From: an uncultured Porphyromonadaceae bacterium
GTDB taxonomy: Bacteria; Bacteroidota; Bacteroidia; Bacteroidales; Muribaculaceae
Assembly (NCBI GenBank): GCA_947176915.1
Contig: CAMWSM010000022.1
Span: 1 to 36,753, forward strand
Direction: 5' to 3'
Length of the DNA stretch: 36,753 bases
Positions 1-6,884 of this stretch are shown piece by piece. Each line of letters begins with the position of its first letter. Positions within the stretch are counted from its first letter, which is position 1. Both the position numbers and the translations under genes were made by a program. The notes beneath the pieces are model-generated. The model was not told the origin of the DNA and did no database searches. It was given only the letters and a program-made list of their open reading frames with translations.

Positions 1-68
1 GCTATTCCATCTTTAATTGCCATCTCCCTTAATTCGTCAAATGTTAAAAGTATTACTAATTCGCTCAT
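1..68 (-). CDS. N-terminal fragment of a small mobile-element protein, cut by the window edge
   Basis: An ATG at 66-68 on the minus strand opens a reading frame that runs off the left end. About 22 residues are visible, starting MSELVILLTFDELREMAIKD. The start is supported by a very good Bacteroidetes promoter upstream (164-195), which leaves a leader of roughly 90 nt containing a small CGGGG/CTCCG hairpin near 110-127. Short N-termini of the form 'LTxDELRE' occur in helix-turn-helix or excisionase-like proteins of Bacteroidales mobile elements as I remember them. That identification is inference, because the DNA-binding part is outside the window. Confidence 0.5.
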   Translation of the reverse strand, partial: MSELVILLTFDELREMAIKDGI

Positions 69-163
69 ATCGTATCTTTTTTATAGTTGTTTATTTATTA
101 TTATCTGAAAATCGGAGTTTACCCCGACATAATATTTTTTCCTATCTTCTGACTTATATTAGA

Positions 164-195
164 CAAATATAGTAACTTATTTTATAATATACAAA
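164..195 (-). promoter_or_regulatory. Bacteroidetes-type promoter for the leftmost gene
   Basis: Reading the minus strand, TTTG (192-195) is followed by 20 bp and then TATATTTG (164-171). This matches the Bacteroidetes primary sigma consensus TTTG-N19-21-TAnnTTTG exactly. Transcription would start near 157 and run left into the gene that begins at 68. Confidence 0.65.
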
Positions 196-218
196 TTTAT
201 GTATCACTAACTTAGATG

Positions 219-470
219 TTAATTATATGTGGTTCTTAGGAATGATTTATATAGGTTTTGTTTGGCTCGGTTATAAGACTGGATGATTTTTTGTTTTCCC
301 TGCTTTGAATTTCTTATTTTCATTTTTCCTCCAATAGAAAAAACTGGATTAAATCGGCTTTCCCATCCAATATATAGGGGGATTGTTTTTATTTGTGTGC
401 CGTTATAAATATGATTTAGCAAAATTTTTATTTCAGAGGCTTTTATTTGTAGAGGTGGGTATTTGTTCAT
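219..470 (-). CDS. Small basic hypothetical protein of the mobile element
   Basis: An 83-residue reading frame with an ATG start and TAA stop. The C-terminal half is very basic (many Lys and Arg, for example GGKMKIRNSKQGKQK), with no cysteine motif, membrane segment or family I recognise. It lies downstream of the terminator at 497-532, so it is probably not part of the integrase transcript. Its AT-rich composition matches the rest of the island. It could be a real small nucleic-acid-binding protein or a chance frame in AT-rich DNA. Confidence 0.35.
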   Translation of the reverse strand: MNKYPPLQIKASEIKILLNHIYNGTQIKTIPLYIGWESRFNPVFSIGGKMKIRNSKQGKQKIIQSYNRAKQNLYKSFLRTTYN

Positions 471-496
471 CTGCTCTCTTTCGGTGGATTGTGGGC

Positions 497-532
497 AAAA
501 TAAAAGCCAATTAGAATAGATCTAACTGGCTT
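497..532 (-). terminator. Intrinsic terminator of the integrase-side transcript
   Basis: On the minus strand, a stem of AAGCCA plus TTAGA pairs with its complement (504-532) across one mismatch. It is followed by a U-rich stretch of the form TTTTATTTT (495-503). It sits about 55 bp past the stop of the coiled-coil gene at 589-1095 and would end that transcript. Confidence 0.65.
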
Positions 533-588
533 GTCGTGTATGTCGGGGATTGGGTTGAAGTCAGGGGTTAATTTTCCGTCTTATTGGC

Positions 589-1095
589 TTATTTTTCCTC
601 CAGTGCCTTTAATTGTGCTTCATCTGCCTCCATCTGCTTTTGAAATTGTTCTTTATTCACCTCCATCTGCTTTTTGAGGGCATTTATCTGGTCTTGTTTT
701 AGTTTCTCCTGCTTCTCCTCCAGTACCTTTATAAGGTCTTGACAATAGGATATTGCAGTTTGTATGCTATTAAAAGTATTAGCCTTAATCTCCTCTTCTA
801 TCTTGGAGATTATTGTTTTAGGATTCTTTAGGATTCTAACTTTCTTTTCCTGCTTCCCCTCCTTTTTGTCTTTAGTGGCTTTCCAGTTGGTTAAAACCTC
901 TTCCCAATCGGTATTAGTGTCTTGGAGATTCTTTGATAGTTTTGCGTTATGCTTTAATCCGCAATATTCATCAAATAGCGTTTGCAGGTCTGGAGTATTG
1001 AGTTTTACCCTAACCTCTGCAATTAGTTTATTTTTCTCTTCTACCGATAGTTTTAGTTTCTTCTCGGCTGGTTCTTCTTTTTCCTTTTTTGCCAT
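589..1095 (-). CDS. Lysine/glutamate-rich coiled-coil protein of unknown function
   Basis: A 168-residue protein starting MAKKEKEEPAEKK and ending in TAA. It is highly charged. Residues from about 95 to the end are Lys/Glu/Gln-rich and look like a long helix or coiled coil (repeated KQME, EKQEKLKQ and EEK patterns). There is no signal peptide, membrane segment or catalytic motif. It is the third gene of the leftward set integrase, 1188-1490, 589-1095 and is followed by a clear terminator, which supports it being a real gene of the element. A structural or DNA-associated role is possible, but I do not recognise the family. Confidence 0.6.
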   Translation of the reverse strand: MAKKEKEEPAEKKLKLSVEEKNKLIAEVRVKLNTPDLQTLFDEYCGLKHNAKLSKNLQDTNTDWEEVLTNWKATKDKKEGKQEKKVRILKNPKTIISKIEEEIKANTFNSIQTAISYCQDLIKVLEEKQEKLKQDQINALKKQMEVNKEQFQKQMEADEAQLKALEEK

Positions 1096-1187
1096 AGGTT
1101 AATATTTATTGCCGTTAATCTCTGACTTTATATAATAGTATCGGCTTATCTACTATTCCAGTCATTTGTTATTCTCTCTTTAATATA

Positions 1188-1490
1188 TCAATCTATTTGA
1201 TATTTCGGATTTATCTTGATATTATTTAATTGTTTGGGGTATTGGCTACCTTTATAGGTGCAAATAATTAGACTTCTTTCCATAAGTCTTTTTAATTGCT
1301 TTATCATCTTTAAAGAATGATAGCCTACTTCTATTGTCGGGATATATGTTTTAACTAAAAAGTCTATATCCGATTGATTTAGATTATATCGTTTTATAAA
1401 CTCTTTATTATCTGCTAATCCCTCTTGTATATCCTCATTTATTAAATCGGTGTCAAATTCATAAACCGATATATCTTTATCGGGTTTCAT
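1188..1490 (-). CDS. Small hypothetical protein downstream of the integrase
   Basis: A 100-residue frame starting MKPDKDISVYEFDTD. It lies 33 bp past the TAA that ends the full-length integrase frame and is in the same reading frame. The protein is acidic at the N-terminus and basic at the C-terminus, mostly predicted helical, with no recognisable motif. It ends at a UGA (1188-1190), after which the frame stays open for 13 more codons to a TAA at 1146-1148. That gives two possible C-termini if the UGA were read through. The context suggests co-transcription with the integrase. Function is unknown. Confidence 0.5.
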   Translation of the reverse strand: MKPDKDISVYEFDTDLINEDIQEGLADNKEFIKRYNLNQSDIDFLVKTYIPTIEVGYHSLKMIKQLKRLMERSLIICTYKGSQYPKQLNNIKINPKYQID

Positions 1491-1523
1491 AAACTCTAAA
1501 ACCTCATTAATATCTGTTTGAGA

Positions 1524-2870
1524 TTACTTTTTATTGGTTATTATTCTCTCTCCAGTTGTTTCTGATTTATCAAAATAGTTTCTTACTTTGTCGGCTTTAT
1601 CCTCCTTTGTTAGATTTGCATAGACATCTTTTATCATTCTATCATCGGCGTGTCATGTCATATTGCAAATAATATCAACTGGAACACCCTCTTTTACTTT
1701 GTTTGTTGCAAATGTATGTCGAGCGCAATGACTGACTATTATTTCCCATATAGGATTAATCTGTTCTTTTCCCCTGCTATCTTTCCATTTGTATTGTCTA
1801 TTTAATCCTGCTTTCTGACATATATTTTTCAGAGCCTTATTATATAGATTATCATCAAACTTATTCAGATTGACTAACTTTATTTGTTTTACTTCCTCTA
1901 AATATCCCTTTATCTCATCGGTAATATATATTTGTGAATAAGTGCCTTTCTTTATAGTTTGTAGGGTAATAACTCCATCTTTTTCATCATAATTACCCTT
2001 AATCACTTGTAGAATATCGCTTATTCTCTGACCACTTGCACACTGGAGCAGGAATATAGTCCTATATTCCTGCTCTTTTTCGGTTAATGTCTTGCAGTCC
2101 TTTATTGCTTGTATTTCCTCATCATATAGGAGAAATCTCTTTATCTCATCTTGTTGGCGTTTATCCTCTATCTTTTTATATTCAACTCTACTGAATTTAT
2201 ATTGTAAGTATTCATCATTAACTATCAAAACATCATTAATCAATCTTGCAATTAGTTGACATAATGTGTTAATGTGGGATTTGCCTATTTTCTCCTCTTT
2301 GTTCATTAAGTCTATCAAATAGGCTTTATAAGCGTTTAATCCAGTCTGACTAAACACCTCCACACTATTATTTAGATTCTTTTCCTCTATATAGGATATG
2401 AATCTATTAAGTTGCTTTCCTGCATTTAACACACTACTTTCTTTATTTTGGTGTATTACCGTATAATAGTAATTAAATGCTTCTCTTATTGTCTTGATAA
2501 CGTCTATTGTCAATGTCTTTTTCTTTGCCATATCTTTATAAATATAGGTCTTTAACACCTCCACAATATTTGCAGGTGTTTCCTCTTGGTTACAAAGATA
2601 ACAAATAAAATCCATATAATAGCCTTTTATCTGCTCCAATCTTTCATTGACTATCCGATTATTCTTATTGTCAAGTCTTGTATTCGTGTTACTGATTACT
2701 GCTACTTGTCTTGTATTATCCCAATGTCGGGGATTAACCTTTACATTAGTGGATAGTTTATATTGCTTTCCTCCGATTGACACAACAAAGTAAATCGGGG
2801 TCGCTTGTACTCCTTTCGGCTTTCGGAGATTGAAATGAAATTTTCTCTCCGTGGGAAATTCCTGCTTCAT
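1524..2870 (-). pseudogene. Tyrosine recombinase/integrase interrupted by an in-frame UGA
   Basis: This is a Bacteroidetes-type tyrosine recombinase with an N-terminal arm-binding domain (about 10-80), a SAM-like core-binding domain (about 120-225) and a catalytic domain (about 245 on). Visible catalytic residues are Arg282 (ASGQRISD), Lys307 or 308 and His381-x-x-Arg384 (HCARHTFA). The frame stops at UGA (1653-1655, codon 406) after ICNMT, then continues without a break as HADDRMIKDVYANLT to a TAA at 1524-1526. Relatives have Gly-His at this place and the nucleophile Tyr follows, here codon 417. A single GGA to TGA change therefore removes the second conserved His and the catalytic Tyr. Intact length would be 448 residues. 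Chromosomal genes nearby (for example 14065-14400) end in UGA, so UGA is a normal stop here. The gene is probably inactivated; a sequencing error or recoding are alternatives. Confidence 0.85.
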
Positions 2871-2916
2871 TTGCGGTTCTTGTTTTTGGTTCTTAACTCT
2901 CTCATTTTCGTATGAA

Positions 2917-2946
2917 AAATCGGGGAGAAAACCGCCTAAAATCGGG
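2917..2946. repeat. Pair of AAATCGGG direct repeats upstream of the integrase
   Basis: AAATCGGG occurs at 2917-2924 and again at 2939-2946, offset by 22 bp or about two helical turns, in the spacer upstream of the integrase start. Related TCGGGG or TCGGAG strings recur in the island. Repeats phased like this near an integrase gene are the expected look of integrase-binding sites at the end of an element. No att core can be defined because only one end is visible. Confidence 0.3.
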
Positions 2947-3036
2947 TAAAATTCCAGCCTTTAAAACTCGCAAAATTCATGTTTAAGCAAAGGATTGAGC
3001 AACGATAGATGCCCGTGGTGTTGTAGTATATCCATG

Positions 3037-3151
3037 TGATAAGGTTTTCAACAACCCTTATCAGGAATATTGCAAATACAGGCGTGGGCTTCTGCGTTGC
3101 CGTTCTGCTTAGACAAGGCAATGCGAGAAGCCTCGGAATGAAGAACGGCAA
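3037..3151. other. Gene-free segment with two large, partly competing hairpins
   Basis: The stretch 2950-3280 carries no convincing gene. It contains a TGATAAGG/CCTTATCA hairpin within about 3037-3065. A 15-bp stem follows (3087-3101 with 3117-3132, one bulge and one G-U pair). TTGCCGTTCT (3097-3106) is also exactly complementary to AGAACGGCAA (3142-3151), so that strand segment can pair in either of two ways. Mutually exclusive pairing is typical of structured RNA or of single-strand-folding DNA. The 71-residue minus-strand frame over the same bases (2936-3151) is cysteine-rich, resembles nothing I know, and I do not call it a gene. Confidence 0.35.
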
Positions 3152-3285
3152 ATGATACAGATTCCCGCGCTTTTCGTCTATCCACTTATTTTGCCTCCAG
3201 AGGAATCAAGGCACTTATTATTATAATGATATATACATCATTACCACATCACTTGCCAATCATAAAGATTATTTTTTCATACAGA

Positions 3286-3452
3286 GAGCACGGCAATTAA
3301 AATTGCCGCGCTCCGACTCATAGTGGCGTTACTTAAAGTAGATCGTAAGCAACGCCCCCGGGATTGAAGACTGTTGTGAAACACTCTTCTCTCCTGTAAT
3401 ATAAGTTATTAGATTTATTTAGCTTAGAGGGTGCTTCGGCGCCCTCTTTTTC
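3286..3452 (+). ncRNA. Possible small structured RNA ending at a strong terminator
   Basis: No open frame covers this stretch, yet it folds well. A near-perfect hairpin lies at 3286-3313 (GAGC-x-CGGCAATT). A GGCGTT/AACGCC stem lies at about 3323-3356. A terminator follows at 3427-3452. A strong rightward terminator with no gene before it implies a rightward transcript ending here. I see no clear TAnnTTTG promoter at the start, and I cannot match it to 6S RNA, SRP RNA or tmRNA. It could be a small RNA or simply the untranslated end of something lost at the element junction. Confidence 0.3.
3427..3452 (+). terminator. UUCG-capped intrinsic terminator
   Basis: GAGGGTGC (3427-3434) and GCGCCCTC (3439-3446) pair fully, counting one G-U, around a UUCG tetraloop, followed directly by TTTTTCTTT. 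It insulates the operon that starts at 3535 from transcription coming from the mobile element side. Confidence 0.85.
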
Positions 3453-3534
3453 TTTACAAAAATAACAATTAATCATATTTTACACAAATTAAAAGCTTAT
3501 AACTGCCGAAAAATCCATATTTTACCTCCCTCAC

Positions 3535-3565
3535 TTGGCGAGTGCCTAATAATTTACTAACTTTG
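3535..3565 (+). promoter_or_regulatory. Promoter of the B3/4-tgt-LptG operon
   Basis: TTGG (3535-3538), a 19-bp spacer and TAACTTTG (3558-3565) fit the Bacteroidetes sigma consensus. The predicted start near 3571 gives a leader of about 40 nt before the ATG at 3611. Confidence 0.65.
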
Positions 3566-3610
3566 CATTACAATCGAATAAGCCGTTTGTAAATTCAATA
3601 ACCCTATAAT

Positions 3611-4285
3611 ATGGATAAAAAAATTGAATTTGAAGATATTTTCCGGGATGGAGCACCCGGATACAAAATGCTCTACCTTGAAGCAAATGTATCAAATGAA
3701 CCTACTCCCGAGAGTTTAAGAAAAGATCTTGAAAGTCTCGCAAAGGAGATCGAAGGTACGTACTCTATACCCGATATTAATAAAATACCTGCCATTGCAG
3801 CAACCCGAAAGGCATACAAGACATTTGGCAAAGATCCTAACCGCTATCGCCCTTCTCAGGAACAGTTGATGAGACGAATACTTAAAGGTCTCGGTCTTTA
3901 CAATGTGAACGCACTTGTGGATGCAGGAAATCTGGTTTCAATTTCCACCGGTTGCAGTCTCGGCATTTTTGACCGCGATAAGATATCAGGGGATATTCTT
4001 ACACTCGGAGTCGGCAAAAAAGATGAGCCCTACGTGGGAATAGGAAGAGGAGTCCTGAATATTGAAGGAATGCCTGTCATAAGAGATAGTGTTGGAGGAA
4101 TAGGCACTCCTACCAGCGACCATGAGCGTACAAAAGTGAGCGAAAATACAAAACGTATCTCAGTTTGTCTTCATTTGTATGATCCCTCCTCAGTATCTCC
4201 TGACTCGGTCGCTATGCTTCTTAAAGATGTGCTCAATAAATATTGCGGTGCGTCTGAAATAGAGTGCAGAATTATTAATCCTTAA
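3611..4285 (+). CDS. B3/B4 tRNA-binding-domain protein
   Basis: A 224-residue protein that looks like a stand-alone B3/B4 domain. This is the fold that forms the editing module of the bacterial phenylalanyl-tRNA synthetase beta subunit. Diagnostic stretches are IPAIAATRKAYKTFGKDPNRYRPS (about residues 61-84), LVDAGNLVSISTGCSLGIFD (about 102-121) and the Gly-rich segment ending GGIGTPTSDHERT (about 160-172). There is no signal peptide, and a cytoplasmic role is expected. Free-standing members are thought to deacylate or bind tRNA or an amino acid, but their exact substrate is generally unknown. It is the first gene after the promoter at 3535, with 20 bp to the next gene and tgt two genes on, so a link to tRNA quality is a fair inference only. 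Confidence 0.85.
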   Translation: MDKKIEFEDIFRDGAPGYKMLYLEANVSNEPTPESLRKDLESLAKEIEGTYSIPDINKIPAIAATRKAYKTFGKDPNRYRPSQEQLMRRILKGLGLYNVNALVDAGNLVSISTGCSLGIFDRDKISGDILTLGVGKKDEPYVGIGRGVLNIEGMPVIRDSVGGIGTPTSDHERTKVSENTKRISVCLHLYDPSSVSPDSVAMLLKDVLNKYCGASEIECRIINP

Positions 4286-4305
4286 CCAACTCTACATAAC
4301 TAATT

Positions 4306-5712
4306 ATGGCTAAAAAAAATTCAAATAAAAAAAACGTTTCTCTATCACCTGAAAAATTTCTTAAAGAGAAAGCAAATAAACTCCCCATATATAAATGCTA
4401 TGTTAGCCGTGACTACCAGAAAACCGGCGAGGCGATGGTGATTATTTCACGGACAAGAGGGAACGGTAAACTATGCACTGCCTCCTATTTGATTGATTTA
4501 TGGTGTATGGGGATTAAAGATTCCTACGGCAATGTCAATCTGGAAAAGGATGTGTTTGAAGATCACATAGCGAAGCAAGGGAATATTTTGGAAGAAATTG
4601 ACTACACTACAGTGCATAACCTTATTTACGGAGCCCTCGAGTTTGCTGAAGAGGCAGACATTGAACCACATTTCTCCTTCAGGACATGGAAATATCTCCT
4701 TGCCGAGGACAACGACGAAATCCCTCTCATAGAGTTTGAATTTGGCAAAGATGGGAAACATTTCCTTGTTACAGAACCGGGTTCACCCGCATCTATGCTT
4801 ATTCCGAGAATTAAAAATAAACTTGGCGATCGGTTTGATTATATCTTGGGAGGCATGGAGGATGATATGCTTCCTTATTTTGATGAAGAGGAGTGGAAAG
4901 AAGAGGAACGAAAGCGATTTCATTATGATTATCCGGACTATCCTTCTCGACTGAATCTTCATCATCCCTATCTTGGGGAACTTCTCCTTTCGGACACCCC
5001 CTCAATTCCACAAAAGGATTTAGACAAAATCCTGTCCCTTCCAAAGGAGGAGGTGGAAAATGATATACTTCAGATCGTAATGTGGGAGATAGGCGATACT
5101 TACAGGAAAATAAATTCTAACCCTAAATTTGTTCCCGAAAATTCTACGCTTATCCATTCCCTTCTTCTGTTGGCTGCCTTAGAAAGTAAAAATGGATTTA
5201 AGGCTGCCATGGAAATATTACACCAGTCAGACGATTTCATAGAATCTCATCTTGATATTGAATCAACGGAATTTTTAATTCCCGCCATAAAATTCTCTAA
5301 TCCGGGAGAGGAAGAGTTCAAAATGCTTGAGGATTTCCTGCATGAAAAGGGGCACTGCTCTAATGCATACACAGTAGTAGGCGAAGCGTTGACAACCATA
5401 GCTCAGGAGTCGGAAACCGAGAAAAAACGTGTGATGGATATTTTTACTCGCTGGATTAGAAAAATGCCGGAATATTTAGAAAAGGGCGATTGGTTCAATA
5501 TAGAAGTGCCCTCCTTCCTGATTTGTAATTTGATGGATCTCGGGGCATCTGAACTTCTTCCGGAAATAAAAGTCCTGTTCGACGCCGGATTTGTCGACGA
5601 ATCAATCTGCGATGATTTCAATTATGTAAAGGGTGAAATGGAGATGCCTCACACAATAGGTTTTTCACCCAGGTACACCCATGAAAGCATTCTGAATTTA
5701 ATAACCAGATAA
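4306..5712 (+). CDS. Conserved-looking acidic protein of unknown function
   Basis: A 468-residue soluble protein. After a lysine-rich start it has a compact N-terminal domain (about residues 25-95) with the pattern IYKCYVSRDYQKTGEAMVII, SRTRGNGKLCTASYLIDLWC and then MGIKDSYGNV. I recall similar 'G-x-a-x-V-x-v-s-R ... LvDlyClGvKd' segments in uncharacterised bacterial proteins. The middle is acidic (DEEEWKEEERKR). The C-terminal half (about 250-460) is helical and could be a HEAT- or TPR-like repeat array (LIHSLLLLAALESKNGFKAA; VDESICDDFNYVKGEMEMPH near the end). There is no membrane segment or catalytic motif. It lies 20 bp after the B3/4 gene and 23 bp before tgt, so all three are probably co-transcribed. 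Function is unassigned. Confidence 0.7.
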   Translation: MAKKNSNKKNVSLSPEKFLKEKANKLPIYKCYVSRDYQKTGEAMVIISRTRGNGKLCTASYLIDLWCMGIKDSYGNVNLEKDVFEDHIAKQGNILEEIDYTTVHNLIYGALEFAEEADIEPHFSFRTWKYLLAEDNDEIPLIEFEFGKDGKHFLVTEPGSPASMLIPRIKNKLGDRFDYILGGMEDDMLPYFDEEEWKEEERKRFHYDYPDYPSRLNLHHPYLGELLLSDTPSIPQKDLDKILSLPKEEVENDILQIVMWEIGDTYRKINSNPKFVPENSTLIHSLLLLAALESKNGFKAAMEILHQSDDFIESHLDIESTEFLIPAIKFSNPGEEEFKMLEDFLHEKGHCSNAYTVVGEALTTIAQESETEKKRVMDIFTRWIRKMPEYLEKGDWFNIEVPSFLICNLMDLGASELLPEIKVLFDAGFVDESICDDFNYVKGEMEMPHTIGFSPRYTHESILNLITR

Positions 5713-5735
5713 TAACATTTTATTCCTTAGAATAG

Positions 5736-6866
5736 ATGGATTTCATATTAGAGAAAACCCTTTCCGATTCCGGGGCACGCGCAGGTGTCATAAAGACTGA
5801 CCACGGCGATGTGCCAACCCCGATTTTTATGCCCGTAGGCACTGTTGGAAGTGTCAAGGGCGTACACACTCGGGAACTCAGAGATGACATCGATGCAAAA
5901 ATAATATTAGGAAATACTTACCATCTTTACCTACGTCCCGGTCTCGACATTCTACGAAATGCCGGAGGACTTCATAAATTTAACGGATGGGATCGCCCCA
6001 TTCTTACGGATTCAGGTGGATTCCAGGTTTTTTCTCTCTCCGGAAACCGTAAACTTAAAGAGGAAGGCGCATGGTTCAGAAGTCATATCGATGGATCTAA
6101 ACATCTTTTCACCCCCGAAAATGTTGTTGATATTCAACGTGTGATTGGAGCTGACATTATGATGGCTCTGGATGAATGCACACCCGGAACGGCTGATTTT
6201 GACTATGCCAAGAAATCGCTTGCCCTTACGCAACGCTGGCTCGAAAGAGGATGGAGACACTTCAAGGAGACTGACGGGATCTATGGTTACAAACAGACTT
6301 ACTTCCCAATTGTTCAAGGATGTGTTTATCCTGAGCTGAGACGTGAGGCAGCCAGGCATGTCGCTGATCTCGGCGCTGACGGCAATGCCATAGGAGGTCT
6401 CGCTGTAGGAGAGCCAACTGAGAAAATGTATGAGATGATTGAGGTGGTGAATGACATCCTGCCTGCCGATAAACCAAGATACCTGATGGGGGTGGGAACC
6501 CCTGCCAACATTCTTGAAGCAATCGACAGAGGTGTGGACATGATGGATTGCGTCATGCCCACTCGTAATGGAAGAAACGGCATGCTCTTCACTCGCAACG
6601 GCATAATGAACATGCGTAATAAAAAATGGGCTGACGACCATTCACCCCTCGACGAAGGAGGAACGGCATGGGTTGATGAAGTCTATTCCAAAGCATACGT
6701 CCGCCATCTTTTCGTGAGTCAGGAACTTCTCGCAATGCAGATTGCCTCCATTCATAACCTTGCTTTCTATCTTTGGCTCGTCAAGGAAGCAAGACGCCAT
6801 ATTATCGCAGGCGATTTTAAATCCTGGAAGACTGATATGGTAGAGAGGGTTACACGTCGTCTTTAA
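5736..6866 (+). CDS. tgt: Queuine tRNA-ribosyltransferase (tRNA-guanine transglycosylase)
   Basis: Tgt swaps guanine 34 of Asp, Asn, His and Tyr tRNAs for preQ1 on the way to queuosine. The 376-residue protein is full length. It has the base-binding motif ILTDSGGFQVFSLSG with Asp92, the substrate loop VQGCVYPELR, the GGLAVGEP motif and the nucleophile Asp271 in VDMMDCVMPTRNGRNG. The unusual point is the zinc site. In E. coli three cysteines (CxCxxC) and one histidine hold zinc. Here the cysteine positions align with Gly309, Ala311 and Asp314, while the histidine (His340, IHNLAFY) remains. I recall the same loss in Bacteroides Tgt, so it looks lineage-wide rather than a local defect. The gene sits mid-operon, 18 bp before the permease gene. 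Confidence 0.95.
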   Translation: MDFILEKTLSDSGARAGVIKTDHGDVPTPIFMPVGTVGSVKGVHTRELRDDIDAKIILGNTYHLYLRPGLDILRNAGGLHKFNGWDRPILTDSGGFQVFSLSGNRKLKEEGAWFRSHIDGSKHLFTPENVVDIQRVIGADIMMALDECTPGTADFDYAKKSLALTQRWLERGWRHFKETDGIYGYKQTYFPIVQGCVYPELRREAARHVADLGADGNAIGGLAVGEPTEKMYEMIEVVNDILPADKPRYLMGVGTPANILEAIDRGVDMMDCVMPTRNGRNGMLFTRNGIMNMRNKKWADDHSPLDEGGTAWVDEVYSKAYVRHLFVSQELLAMQIASIHNLAFYLWLVKEARRHIIAGDFKSWKTDMVERVTRRL

Positions 6867-6884
6867 TTTCTTAAACTTTAAATC

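Noticed and set aside
1653..1655. Altered genetic code in the whole genome (UGA as Gly or Trp)
   Set aside because: The omega-like gene, rluD-PASTA overlap, engB and others end at UGA in the expected place, so UGA is a normal stop in the chromosome.
2936..3151. 71-residue minus-strand protein (MPFFIPRLLALPCL...)
   Set aside because: It lies over strong hairpins, has odd Cys/Ile/Phe-rich composition, no family resemblance and no promoter. I treat the stretch as structured non-coding DNA.
3286..3446. 6S RNA
   Set aside because: The stems do not form the long closed rod with a central bubble; resemblance is limited to length and a terminator.
6012..6641. 209-residue frame antisense to tgt
   Set aside because: It is a shadow of a conserved enzyme, with no domain and no promoter of its own.
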